Positions 7,980 to 16,031 of a stretch of DNA of 58,169 nt are shown piece by piece. Under the pieces are notes generated by a model, which ran no database searches, was not told the origin of the DNA, and worked only from the letters and a program-made list of their open reading frames with translations. The stretch is taken from contig JAPLDE010000040.1 of NCBI GenBank assembly GCA_026391855.1, forward strand, positions 1 to 58,169, read 5' to 3'. Position 1 is the first letter of the stretch. Each line of letters starts with the position of its first letter. The DNA is from Bacteroidota bacterium (lineage in GTDB: Bacteria; Bacteroidota; Bacteroidia; Bacteroidales; CAIXZF01). The translations under genes and the position numbers were made by a program.

Positions 7980-10900
7980 TCAGAAGTTATTCCACCTGGA
8001 CAGCAAAGGAGCAACTCCGATCAGAACGGCGCCAAGAATAATGGCCCACCAGTATTTGGTGGGCTTTTTTTGATTGGTGTCAATTATCGGGCTGATATCT
8101 CCGATATTTACATAGCCTGCCCAGAAATAGGGATGTGCCCGCAGGGGGTCGGAGCTGTTGATCAGGTTTAATTTTGCCTGGCGCAGGGCTTCTATCTTAT
8201 TCATTCCTTTAGAAAGGTTGTAATAGAAGTCGTTGATCAGTTGGGTGCTTATCCTGTCCTCCACCGGCCAGAGGGTCATCACCACATCCGGACAACCGGC
8301 ATAATAGAAGCCACGGGCCAGGCTCATGACCCCTTCCCCTTTCTGAAGCATTCCGGCTCCTGTGTTACAGGCACTGAGGACAGCCATCCTGGCTCTCAAC
8401 TTCATATTGAAAAGCTCATAGGTGTTCAGAAAGCCGTCATCTTTTCCCTTGTCCGACCTGGTAAAGGCCAGCTTGGAAAACATGGGATCATCATTATCCA
8501 CGATAGCATGCATGGCCAGGTGAAGGACATCGAAACGGGAGGCGACCTTTTTAAACGTTCCCTCGGTAGCCTCTTCACCGGAATAGACCATACCTTTGAA
8601 AAATGTTGCGGCCATCCTGGCTTCTTCATTGGCATAGGGCAGCGGCTTCAGTACGGGCAAGTTGGTATTTCCGCGTGAAGCAGAGGTATACGTGGGGGAA
8701 AAGGCCGCCAGTCTGGGCCGGGTGGTCAGCGCACGCGACGGTGTGAAAAATAATAAGTTAGCCGAATAGGCATATCCAATAGCCTGTGATTTTATCAGAT
8801 AGGGGAGATTGCCAAATTCTGAGGAGGGATCTGGTTTATCGGTCAGCAGGATCTCAAACGGAAGGGACGCCAGCATTTCATCCGGAATAATGATCAGCTG
8901 CTTGTCGAAGGTAATACGGTTACAGGGCTCAATCAGCACGCTATATAAATAATGGGAAGCCTCCAGGAAATCCTCGTACACTTTTTGCTTCTGTCCCAGG
9001 AAACTGACATCATGGAGATATGAATATACGGTGTTTAAACTGCTGCTGAACTGTGAAGTTCTCGGAACGGAGATCAACTCATACTGATCGCCGGTAATGG
9101 CAAAGACAAGAATATTCTTATCCATCACCACATATTCAACCAGTGCTTCTCCCCGGCTGAGTCTTTTCTGTATGGTTTTCACATCGAAGACGCCATCGTC
9201 ATACTTAAGCTGATAGTATTGCGGGAAGCGTTTCTCAAACACTGAAACAAGCTGGTATTGCTGATTTTTTAGCTGAAAGGCCTTTGTTTCCAGTTCTTTG
9301 ATTACCTCGCTGTTAGGGCTCTTTTTTTGTTTTTCTGCCAGTATCAGCCCCTGATAACTTTCTATGGTCTGGTTCAGGTTTTCTTCGAGATTGATCAGGG
9401 AATCGGGGACCCCGCCGTAGCTGACGGCTTTTTTCTCTTTCAGTGACGAAAGCAGGATAGCGGACCGGCCCTTTTCTGCGATCTCGAAGGCCTTCATTTT
9501 ATATTCGGGGTCCCCTGTTCTTTTATACAGGTTGTATGCCGTATTGATGGCTCCCAGGTAGGTGTTCTTCTGGTCACCCGAAACCATCAGCTTGCTGTTG
9601 AATTCAGGGAATGAGGTTCTCAGCTTATTGATCAATTTTATAGCCAGCTCGTAGGTGGCCAGTTCGTTACGAAGCAGTTTGAGGTCCCATCCCCTGAACC
9701 TGGCCAGGGTATCGAGCGCGTTGGCTTTCAGCTTCAGGGCTTTCAGCAGTTCGGGCCCGTAATAGTTTTCGGAAAGCGAGGGTAGCGACTCAATATTCTG
9801 GTTTTCAAACCTTTCGGTAGCGCAGATGAGGGCTTTTTGTAAATTTTCCAGGGCCAGCTGCGGCTTGTTTTCATCCAGGTAAAACGAACCCAGCCAGGTA
9901 TAGCATTTGGCCGTTTCAGGGTAACGGTTGCCGAAAAGCTTCCAGTTTATCGCCAGGGCCTTTTTTATCAGGTCAAATCCTTCTGTTCTTCGCTTGGTGA
10001 GGAACAAAAAGACCCCGTAACTCTGATAATCCCAGGCCAGCGGCGCATTGTTCTCTCCTTGTGTGGCTATACGGTTATTTATGGACAGGTTGTAATACTC
10101 TTCCGCTTTCTTATAATCTTTCAGGTAATAATAACAACTGGCTATCCCATTATAATTGGAGCTTATCATATCAGAACCGGGATCACAGTAAAGGTTACTT
10201 TTCTTATAGTACTCCAATGCTTTTGTATGTTGGTCTTTTCTGTAATAAATTATGGCAAGATTGAGAAATATACCTGAAAGATAGCTGCGATAAGTATTAT
10301 AATTATTTCCAATAACCTTTAAAGCGGTATTAAAATAATTTTCCGCTCTGTTTAAATCACCCCTAGTGAAATAAATATACCCTTTTTTAATAAAGGTTAA
10401 AACTTTCCAAAAACTGCAATATTTAAATTTAGAATACTGTAATATGGACTCTATTTTTGAAAGTATGGAGAAGCATGAATCCAATCTGCTAATAGTTTCA
10501 TTTATTATTACTTTTTGCATTAATGAATTTACCCATAACGATGAGTCCTTTTCATTTTTTTGATCGATAATTGAAATACATTGGTCAAGATATGAAACAG
10601 TTTTAGCCATATTACTTACACTTCTATACAGAGTCGCCAGATTATAGTAAATCCGTGCAAGCTCAATATCTTTTTTATGGGGAGATAAAAGTTTACATAG
10701 GGCAGCCTTTTCATAATTCTGAATAGCTTCATTATAATTCCCTTCCATAGTTTGTATTGATCCTAACTGTCGATAGAAAGGGATCAATAATGTGTCAACC
10801 GGGGTTTTTGTTTGCATCGCTAATAAAAATGCCTTATTAGCAAGTTGTTTTGCTAATTGAAGGTTCCCCTTTTGTTTCGCTACTAATGCATTGACCCTGA

Positions 10901-11276
10901 GATATTCTGCATTTACATAATGGATGGTATCTATTTTAGGGTCCAACCGTGAATGGGCAAGGTGCAGAATACTGTCGGCTTTGTCTACCGCGCCATCCAC
11001 CAGGCTGCATTCCGCCAGGTATATATAACACCTGTATGCAGTGTCCCAGTTTTCTATTTTTTCGTATAAGGGAATGGCTTTTTCGAAGGCAAAATAAGCG
11101 CTGTCGAAACGGCTGATGGCCAGGTAATGTTTTGCCTGCCAAAAATAATTATATGCCGTAAGGACCTCTTTATTCGTCTCCTTTTTGGAAGGCTGACCTT
11201 CTTGGGTTGGGGAAAAGAAGGAATGCTGGCCAAAAATCATTAAAATTTTCAGAAACCACCAAAAGATAAGGTACAT
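7980..11276 (-). CDS. TPR-CHAT domain protein (caspase-like protease fold)
   Basis: This 1098-residue protein has an N-terminal hydrophobic segment (residues 1-16, possibly a signal anchor), a long array of tetratricopeptide repeats (about 35-520), a helical linker, and a C-terminal CHAT domain of the caspase/HetF-associated family (about 750-1060). The predicted catalytic pair is present: His in HLAMHA (about residue 923) and Cys in AVLSACNTGAG (about residue 970), 47 residues apart as in other CHAT proteins. A final hydrophobic helix (about 1075-1092, YWWAIILGAVLIGVAPLL) suggests membrane attachment. It converges on the sigma/anti-sigma operon with a 6-base gap, and its 3' end carries that operon's terminator. 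A plausible substrate is the anti-sigma-like neighbour; the exported peptide is another candidate. Neither is shown by the sequence. Confidence 0.88.
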   Translation of the reverse strand: MYLIFWWFLKILMIFGQHSFFSPTQEGQPSKKETNKEVLTAYNYFWQAKHYLAISRFDSAYFAFEKAIPLYEKIENWDTAYRCYIYLAECSLVDGAVDKADSILHLAHSRLDPKIDTIHYVNAEYLRVNALVAKQKGNLQLAKQLANKAFLLAMQTKTPVDTLLIPFYRQLGSIQTMEGNYNEAIQNYEKAALCKLLSPHKKDIELARIYYNLATLYRSVSNMAKTVSYLDQCISIIDQKNEKDSSLWVNSLMQKVIINETISRLDSCFSILSKIESILQYSKFKYCSFWKVLTFIKKGYIYFTRGDLNRAENYFNTALKVIGNNYNTYRSYLSGIFLNLAIIYYRKDQHTKALEYYKKSNLYCDPGSDMISSNYNGIASCYYYLKDYKKAEEYYNLSINNRIATQGENNAPLAWDYQSYGVFLFLTKRRTEGFDLIKKALAINWKLFGNRYPETAKCYTWLGSFYLDENKPQLALENLQKALICATERFENQNIESLPSLSENYYGPELLKALKLKANALDTLARFRGWDLKLLRNELATYELAIKLINKLRTSFPEFNSKLMVSGDQKNTYLGAINTAYNLYKRTGDPEYKMKAFEIAEKGRSAILLSSLKEKKAVSYGGVPDSLINLEENLNQTIESYQGLILAEKQKKSPNSEVIKELETKAFQLKNQQYQLVSVFEKRFPQYYQLKYDDGVFDVKTIQKRLSRGEALVEYVVMDKNILVFAITGDQYELISVPRTSQFSSSLNTVYSYLHDVSFLGQKQKVYEDFLEASHYLYSVLIEPCNRITFDKQLIIIPDEMLASLPFEILLTDKPDPSSEFGNLPYLIKSQAIGYAYSANLLFFTPSRALTTRPRLAAFSPTYTSASRGNTNLPVLKPLPYANEEARMAATFFKGMVYSGEEATEGTFKKVASRFDVLHLAMHAIVDNDDPMFSKLAFTRSDKGKDDGFLNTYELFNMKLRARMAVLSACNTGAGMLQKGEGVMSLARGFYYAGCPDVVMTLWPVEDRISTQLINDFYYNLSKGMNKIEALRQAKLNLINSSDPLRAHPYFWAGYVNIGDISPIIDTNQKKPTKYWWAIILGAVLIGVAPLLSRWNNF
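8044..8071 (+). terminator. Intrinsic terminator of the sigma/anti-sigma operon, inside the opposing gene
   Basis: A perfect 7-bp stem GCCCACC/GGTGGGC with a 7-base loop (AGTATTT) is followed by seven T residues on the + strand. It lies 71 bases past the anti-sigma-like gene, within the 3' coding end of the convergent TPR-CHAT gene, where the same bases encode the residues just before the last helix. On the opposite strand the T-run becomes an A-run, so only + strand transcripts should stop there. Confidence 0.8.
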
Positions 11277-11332
11277 ATAATCAGTGAGATAGAAATATTT
11301 TTAAAAAAAACTGAAAAAAAATTAAAAAAAAG

Positions 11333-11372
11333 TTTCATCCGGACCGGGATATTTTCGCTTTTGTGCTATTAA
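11333..11372 (+). promoter_or_regulatory. Promoter-like block A upstream of the peptide gene
   Basis: The block reads TTTCATCC, six bases, GGATATTTT, CGCT, TTTGTGC, T, ATTAA, and ends 58 bases before the ATG of the double-glycine peptide gene. Nearly the same series at nearly the same distance precedes the TIR/exporter operon (11751-11789). The bases between and around the shared words differ, as expected for selected sites rather than a recent duplication. It does not match the housekeeping TAnnTTTG pattern, so recognition by the locus's own sigma factor is the simplest reading. Confidence 0.65.
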
Positions 11373-11430
11373 CTATTGAAACATTTCCAACAATAATCCG
11401 AAAGAATAAAAATATAAAAAAATACAATCC

Positions 11431-11607
11431 ATGAGAAAGAGTATTCAAACATCAGGACTTTTAGACAAATTGGTTTTCACCCGGCTGAAAAACTCCCAAT
11501 TATCAATGATAAAAGGTGGAAGCGACGGACCACCGACTCCAACACCAACTATTGGACCAACTACTACCTCTGGCGTACCTAGCCCAGAACCAGAATCCCC
11601 CAAGTGA
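11431..11607 (+). CDS. Double-glycine leader peptide precursor with Pro/Thr-rich core
   Basis: This small gene encodes 58 residues. The first 30 form a leader ending in NSQLSMIKGG (Gly-Gly at 29-30), the pattern of Bacteroidota double-glycine leaders that are cut by C39 peptidases during export. The remaining 28 residues start SDGPPTPTPTIGPTTTSG and contain nine Pro, six Thr and four Ser, with no Cys or aromatic residue. The core is thus unlike lanthipeptides or disulfide bacteriocins. It could be a proline-rich antimicrobial peptide, a signal peptide, or an O-glycosylated product. Support for it being a gene comes from its own promoter block 58 bases upstream, an intrinsic terminator 11 bases past the stop, and a C39 exporter and HlyD protein 0.9-3 kb downstream. 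Confidence 0.8.
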   Translation: MRKSIQTSGLLDKLVFTRLKNSQLSMIKGGSDGPPTPTPTIGPTTTSGVPSPEPESPK

Positions 11608-11618
11608 GCCCTTCACTG

Positions 11619-11647
11619 CCCCGTGCCCCCCACACGGGGTTTTTTTT
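11619..11647 (+). terminator. Intrinsic terminator of the peptide gene
   Basis: The stem CCCCGTG (11619-11625) pairs with CACGGGG (11633-11639) around a 7-base loop and is followed by eight T residues (11640-11647). It starts 11 bases after the stop codon of the peptide gene and separates it from the TIR/exporter operon, so the peptide message is monocistronic. Confidence 0.88.
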
Positions 11648-11750
11648 ATCATCCTGGAAAAGCCATTGCAATAGAAACAACTGATTATCAATAGAATATA
11701 AAATTTTTACTAAATTATAGCTTAATTAACAGGAAAATATAAAATTTTTT

Positions 11751-11789
11751 TTTCATCCACCCCGGATATTTTACGATTTGTGCAATTAA
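11751..11789 (+). promoter_or_regulatory. Promoter-like block B upstream of the TIR/exporter operon
   Basis: The block reads TTTCATCC, five bases, GGATATTTT, ACGA, TTTGTGC, A, ATTAA, ending 61 bases before the TIR gene start. From GGATATTTT onward, 21 of 26 positions equal block A, and spacing is identical; the five differences fall in a four-base spacer and one A/T position. It probably drives the TIR, exporter and HlyD genes together. Confidence 0.65.
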
Positions 11790-11850
11790 TAGTATAGAGA
11801 GATCAAAATGACCGCCTTGTGATTACCACGGTTAACAAACGAATTGCCTT

Positions 11851-12390
11851 ATGCCTTTTTTAACCCTTAAGGAGTTGGTTGTGAGGCCTTTTCAGGAGGC
11901 TCCGGCAGCTAACCATAACCTGAGGCGCTCACATGACAGGAACAGTGAGGAGAGGCGGGTATTTCTGTTTTACAAGGCCGGCGACAAGGACCGTATCCTG
12001 TCTATGGTGAACATTATCAAATCGTTACGCCTGAATATTTTTATCGATTATATCGAATCTGGCGTACTTGAATCTTCAGGGCCGGAGGTGATCGCAAAAA
12101 TCCGGACCAGGCTGTACCAGTCGGAAAAAGCGATCCTGCTGGCAACACCCCAGCCTATCGATCTGAACGGGATACCGCTCGATTTCGGGTTGAACGGGAA
12201 GTTCCAGTTTACGCGTAAGGTGGCTATTTTTCCCATTACCGAGAACCCCGACCGCTGGAATGAGCGTGACATGTTCAGGATATACGGGTATGTTCAGAAA
12301 AAATACTCTTTCTTTAACTTTCCGGACGACTGGATCGTCGTTTTTCCCGAGGGTGACAGGATGACCCTGAAAGAGTGGCTTACTTCCTAG
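11851..12390 (+). CDS. TIR-like domain protein
   Basis: This 179-residue protein has a short N-terminal extension (1-34) and a region (about 35-150) that follows the TIR-domain order: RVFLFYKAGDKD (strand A and the loop after it), NIFIDYIES, RTRLYQSEKAILLATPQ (the S-x-K-x-x-L-L-A segment seen in many bacterial TIR domains), then GIPLDFGLNGK and KVAIFPIT. In enzymatic TIR NADases the segment before the last strands usually holds a catalytic Glu (W-x-x-x-E type); here the aligned position seems to be Asp111, so hydrolase activity is doubtful. There is no membrane segment. It is the first gene of the exporter operon, 114 bases before the ABC transporter. It might act in immunity, signalling or as an adaptor; no role is established. 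Confidence 0.62.
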   Translation: MPFLTLKELVVRPFQEAPAANHNLRRSHDRNSEERRVFLFYKAGDKDRILSMVNIIKSLRLNIFIDYIESGVLESSGPEVIAKIRTRLYQSEKAILLATPQPIDLNGIPLDFGLNGKFQFTRKVAIFPITENPDRWNERDMFRIYGYVQKKYSFFNFPDDWIVVFPEGDRMTLKEWLTS

Positions 12391-12504
12391 CGTTAGGCTG
12401 ACTAAAATCCCTGAACCTTTTTCGGAAGTTTTCGTTTCACTATCATTGTCCGCATACATACACGGACTGTTTATCTATTATACCAAACAAGGATCTGGAC
12501 TGAT

Positions 12505-14697
12505 ATGGGTTTTCCGGTGTACCTTCAGATGGATGCCAAGGATTGCGGGCCAAGCTGTTTACGGATGATTGCCAGGCATTATGGCAAAAGCTACAGCCTT
12601 CAGACCCTCAGGGAAAAGTCGTATATCACCAGGGAAGGGGTATCGTTGCTGGGGATCAGCGATGCTGCGGAGTCGATAGGGTTCCGGTCGATGGGGGTTC
12701 AGTTGTCGTTCAAACAACTTATTGAGGATGTTCCCCTGCCTTGCATCGTTCACTGGAAGCACCGGCATTTTGTGGTTGTGCACGGCATCTCAAAAAAGAG
12801 AAAAAAGGTAATGGTAGCCGACCCTGGGCATGGGTTACTGGAATATTCGTTTGAGGAATTTCTCCAGGCATGGACAGGCAATACCAATGCCCTGGCTGCC
12901 AGGGGAGTAGCCTTGTTGCTTGAACCGACCCCTGACTTTTATTCAAAAGAGGAGGAGAAAATATCCCGGGTTGGATTTGGTTATCTTCTGAGGTATATCA
13001 AGCCGCAGAAACAGCTCATCTTTCAACTGATACTGGGGCTGGTCCTGGCGAGCCTGCTTCAGCTCATTTTTCCTTTTCTCACTCAGGCTATTGTTGATAA
13101 AGGTATTGTGTTTCAGGATATTGACTTCATTTACCTGATATTGATAGCACAATTGGTGCTGATGGCCAGCCGGACCTCGGTCGATTTTATCAGAAACTGG
13201 ATATTGCTTCATTTGAGCGCCCGCATTAATATTTCGCTTATTTCCGATTTTCTGATCAAGCTGATGAAATTGCCCATCGGATTTTTCGACACCCGGCTGA
13301 TCGGAGATATTATGCAGCGTATTGGTGATCACGGCAGGATACAGAACTTCCTGACCGGGCCTTCGCTGGCCATCATTTATGGGGCGATCAACCTGGTGGT
13401 TTTCGGGTTTGTGCTGTCTTTGTACCAGGGTTCTATACTGTTGGTTTTCATTCTTGGCAGCCTGGTTTATTTTTTCTGGATCTATCTTTTCCTGAAGAAG
13501 AGAAGGTCGCTGGATTTTCGGAAATTTGAGCAAATGGCTGATAATCAAAATAATCTGTATCAGATTATCACAGGTATGCAGGAAATTAAGCTGAACAATT
13601 GTGAGAAACAGAAAAGGTGGAAATGGGAGACCATTCAGGCAAAGCTGTTCAGGGTAAACGCAAAAAGTCTGGCACTCAGCCAGTATCAGCAACTTGGTGG
13701 TTTATTCTTTAATGAGACAAAGAACATACTGATCACTTTTCTGGCTGCATCGGCCGTGTTGAAGGGGGAAATGACGCTGGGTATGATGGTTGCCGTACAA
13801 TATATCATCGGGCAGCTGAATGGTCCGATCGACCAGATGGTCGGGTTTATACAGTCGGCCCAGGACGCCAGGATAAGCCTGGAGAGGCTGGGAGAGATTC
13901 ATGGAAGAGATGACGAGGAATCCGGATCGGGGGCACAGGTACATCTTTTACCTGAACACCTCGATATTCAGATCAGCGGGTTATCATTCCAGTATGAGGG
14001 CCCGCATTCGCCATTTGCCCTGAAGGATATCAATTTGAAGATACCGCAGGGTAAGGTAACCGCCATTGTCGGCAGCAGCGGAAGCGGAAAGACTACGCTG
14101 GTAAAGCTTTTACTTGGTTTCTTCCCTGTGCTGGAAGGAGAGATCAGGGTAGGGGAGATCCGGCTGGAGAATATCAACCAGCGGGTCTGGAGAAATCTGT
14201 GCGGGGCGGTGATGCAGGAAGGTTTTATCTTCTCCGATACCATAACCGAGAATGTAGCAACAGGGGCGGAAGAAGTTGACCGCCAACGGTTGTACAGGGC
14301 GGTGAAGATGGCTAATATCCAGGATTTTGTGGAGAATTTACCCCTGGGGTATAACACCCTGATCGGGCAGGAAGGAAGTGGCTTAAGCCAGGGACAGAAG
14401 CAACGGATATTGATTGCCCGGGCAATATACAAAGACCCGTCTTTTCTTTTCTTCGACGAGGCGACCAACGCACTGGATGCGGAGAATGAACTGGTCATCA
14501 TGCAAAACCTGAACGAGGTCTTTCATGGGAAAACGGTAGTGATAGTGGCACACAGGCTGAGTACGGTAAAAAACGCCGATCAGATCATTGTGCTGGATAA
14601 AGGGGCGTTGGTGGAGCAGGGTAACCATGAGTCGCTGGTGAAAAGGCAGGGCAAGTATTACCAACTGGTTAAAAATCAACTGGAACTGGGATCATAA
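12505..14697 (+). CDS. C39 peptidase-containing ABC exporter (PCAT)
   Basis: This 730-residue protein is a bacteriocin-type exporter that cuts double-glycine leaders and moves the mature peptide across the inner membrane. Residues 1-130 are the C39 peptidase, with Gln8, Cys14 in QMDAKDCGPSC, His88 in HWKHRHFVVV and Asp106 in VADPGHG. About 160-450 form the six-helix transmembrane domain. The ATPase follows: Walker A VGSSGSGKTTL (about 521-531), signature GLSQGQKQR (about 625) and Walker B FLFFDEA (about 647). All catalytic residues are intact and the length is normal. It lies 24 bases before the HlyD-type gene, and the only obvious substrate nearby is the peptide at 11431-11607. Confidence 0.95.
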   Translation: MGFPVYLQMDAKDCGPSCLRMIARHYGKSYSLQTLREKSYITREGVSLLGISDAAESIGFRSMGVQLSFKQLIEDVPLPCIVHWKHRHFVVVHGISKKRKKVMVADPGHGLLEYSFEEFLQAWTGNTNALAARGVALLLEPTPDFYSKEEEKISRVGFGYLLRYIKPQKQLIFQLILGLVLASLLQLIFPFLTQAIVDKGIVFQDIDFIYLILIAQLVLMASRTSVDFIRNWILLHLSARINISLISDFLIKLMKLPIGFFDTRLIGDIMQRIGDHGRIQNFLTGPSLAIIYGAINLVVFGFVLSLYQGSILLVFILGSLVYFFWIYLFLKKRRSLDFRKFEQMADNQNNLYQIITGMQEIKLNNCEKQKRWKWETIQAKLFRVNAKSLALSQYQQLGGLFFNETKNILITFLAASAVLKGEMTLGMMVAVQYIIGQLNGPIDQMVGFIQSAQDARISLERLGEIHGRDDEESGSGAQVHLLPEHLDIQISGLSFQYEGPHSPFALKDINLKIPQGKVTAIVGSSGSGKTTLVKLLLGFFPVLEGEIRVGEIRLENINQRVWRNLCGAVMQEGFIFSDTITENVATGAEEVDRQRLYRAVKMANIQDFVENLPLGYNTLIGQEGSGLSQGQKQRILIARAIYKDPSFLFFDEATNALDAENELVIMQNLNEVFHGKTVVIVAHRLSTVKNADQIIVLDKGALVEQGNHESLVKRQGKYYQLVKNQLELGS

Positions 14698-14721
14698 ACA
14701 GAATTAGTCCGGAATATCAAG

Positions 14722-16020
14722 ATGGCAGAAAACCATGACATATGGGAACGCGGCAAGGAGGTGGAAGAGCTGCTGGGCAGGCAGCCTGCCTGGATCACCC
14801 GCTGGGGAATAGCCTTGTTTGCCCTGTTTCTGACCCTTCTCATCACTGGTTGCTGGATCATCCGTTACCCGGACATACTGGTATCGCCCGTTATGGTCAC
14901 CTCCGAGAATCCGCCTGCCGGCCTGGTTTCAAGGGCTGACGGCAAGATCAGTGCCTTGTATGTTAAAGACCGCCAGCTTGTTAACAGCGGCGATATCCTT
15001 CTCCAGATAGAAAACCCGGCCCGGTACGAAGACGTGAAAGTTCTGGAGAATATCCTGAATGGTTTTACCCCTGATTCAAGCAAATTAGCAGCTTTTTCAC
15101 TTTTTCCGGGAGAAAGGTCATGGATATTGGGAGATATCCAGACTTCTTTCACCGGGTTCAGAAAATCGCTGAATGAGTACTCACAATTCCTGGTGATGAA
15201 AGAGTTTGCCAAAAAGGTGAAGGCCATGAAAGAAGAAGAAAAAATGACCAATGCCTATGTTGATCGGCTCAGGATACAAAGCCAGGTGCTGGAGAAAGAC
15301 CTGAAACTGGGGAATAAGCAGTATTCCAGGGATTCAGCCTTGTTTGCCCAGAAAGTGATCGCCCCGGTCGATTTTGAAAAATCCGAAAGCAGCTATCTGC
15401 AGAAAAAGTTTTCGCTGGAAGGTACAAGGGTAACGCTGGCCAATACCAGGATTCAGCTTTCCCAACTTCAGAAAGACATCATCGATCTGTCGCTGCAATA
15501 CCAGAGAGCGAAGGATGAGCTGATACAGGCGGTGGAAAAGGGGTACCAGGAACTCCGGAACCAGGTGTTGTTGTGGAAACAGACCTACCTTCTGATCAGT
15601 CCCGTTTCCGGACAGGTTACTTTCAACCAATACTGGACACTTTACCAGCCGGTTAAGAAAGGGGAGAAAGTACTGACGGTGGTCCCTCCGGGAAAGACCC
15701 GCATCATCGGGAAAGTAAGCCTGACCCTGGAAGGGGCGGGAAAAGTAAAGCCGGGTCAGCGGGTGAACATCAAGTTTTCAGGTTATCCTTACCTTGAATA
15801 TGGCACGGTGAAAGGGTTTGTTATTAATAAATCGCTTACTTCGCAGGATAATCATTATACCATTGAGGTTTCTTTTCCCGAAGGATTAAAGACCAGTTAT
15901 GGGAAACAACTTGATTATCAACCGGAAATGATGGGGACGGCGGAAATCGTGACGGAAGATGTCCGTCTGCTGGAAAGGATCATCAACCCTATCAGGTATC
16001 TGATAAACCGGAACAGGTAA
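14722..16020 (+). CDS. HlyD-family membrane fusion protein
   Basis: This 432-residue protein is the periplasmic adaptor of type I secretion. It has a cytoplasmic N-terminus, one transmembrane helix (about 33-52, LFALFLTLLITGCWIIRY), a biotinyl-lipoyl-like half (SRADGKISALYVKDRQLVNS), a long coiled-coil hairpin (about 150-280, rich in Lys/Glu/Gln), the second lipoyl half (SPVSGQVTFNQYWTLYQPV) and a C-terminal beta-barrel. It is the last gene of the exporter operon and converges on the next gene with an 11-base gap. No outer-membrane TolC-like partner is in the window, so one must be supplied from elsewhere if the peptide leaves the cell. Confidence 0.92.
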   Translation: MAENHDIWERGKEVEELLGRQPAWITRWGIALFALFLTLLITGCWIIRYPDILVSPVMVTSENPPAGLVSRADGKISALYVKDRQLVNSGDILLQIENPARYEDVKVLENILNGFTPDSSKLAAFSLFPGERSWILGDIQTSFTGFRKSLNEYSQFLVMKEFAKKVKAMKEEEKMTNAYVDRLRIQSQVLEKDLKLGNKQYSRDSALFAQKVIAPVDFEKSESSYLQKKFSLEGTRVTLANTRIQLSQLQKDIIDLSLQYQRAKDELIQAVEKGYQELRNQVLLWKQTYLLISPVSGQVTFNQYWTLYQPVKKGEKVLTVVPPGKTRIIGKVSLTLEGAGKVKPGQRVNIKFSGYPYLEYGTVKGFVINKSLTSQDNHYTIEVSFPEGLKTSYGKQLDYQPEMMGTAEIVTEDVRLLERIINPIRYLINRNR

Positions 16021-16031
16021 ATATTTGGTAA

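Noticed and set aside
12943..13692. 249-codon frame antisense to the ABC exporter gene
   Set aside because: The sense strand encodes a clear C39/ABC exporter with all motifs; the antisense product is low in complexity (Gln/Asn-rich) and is a codon-bias shadow.
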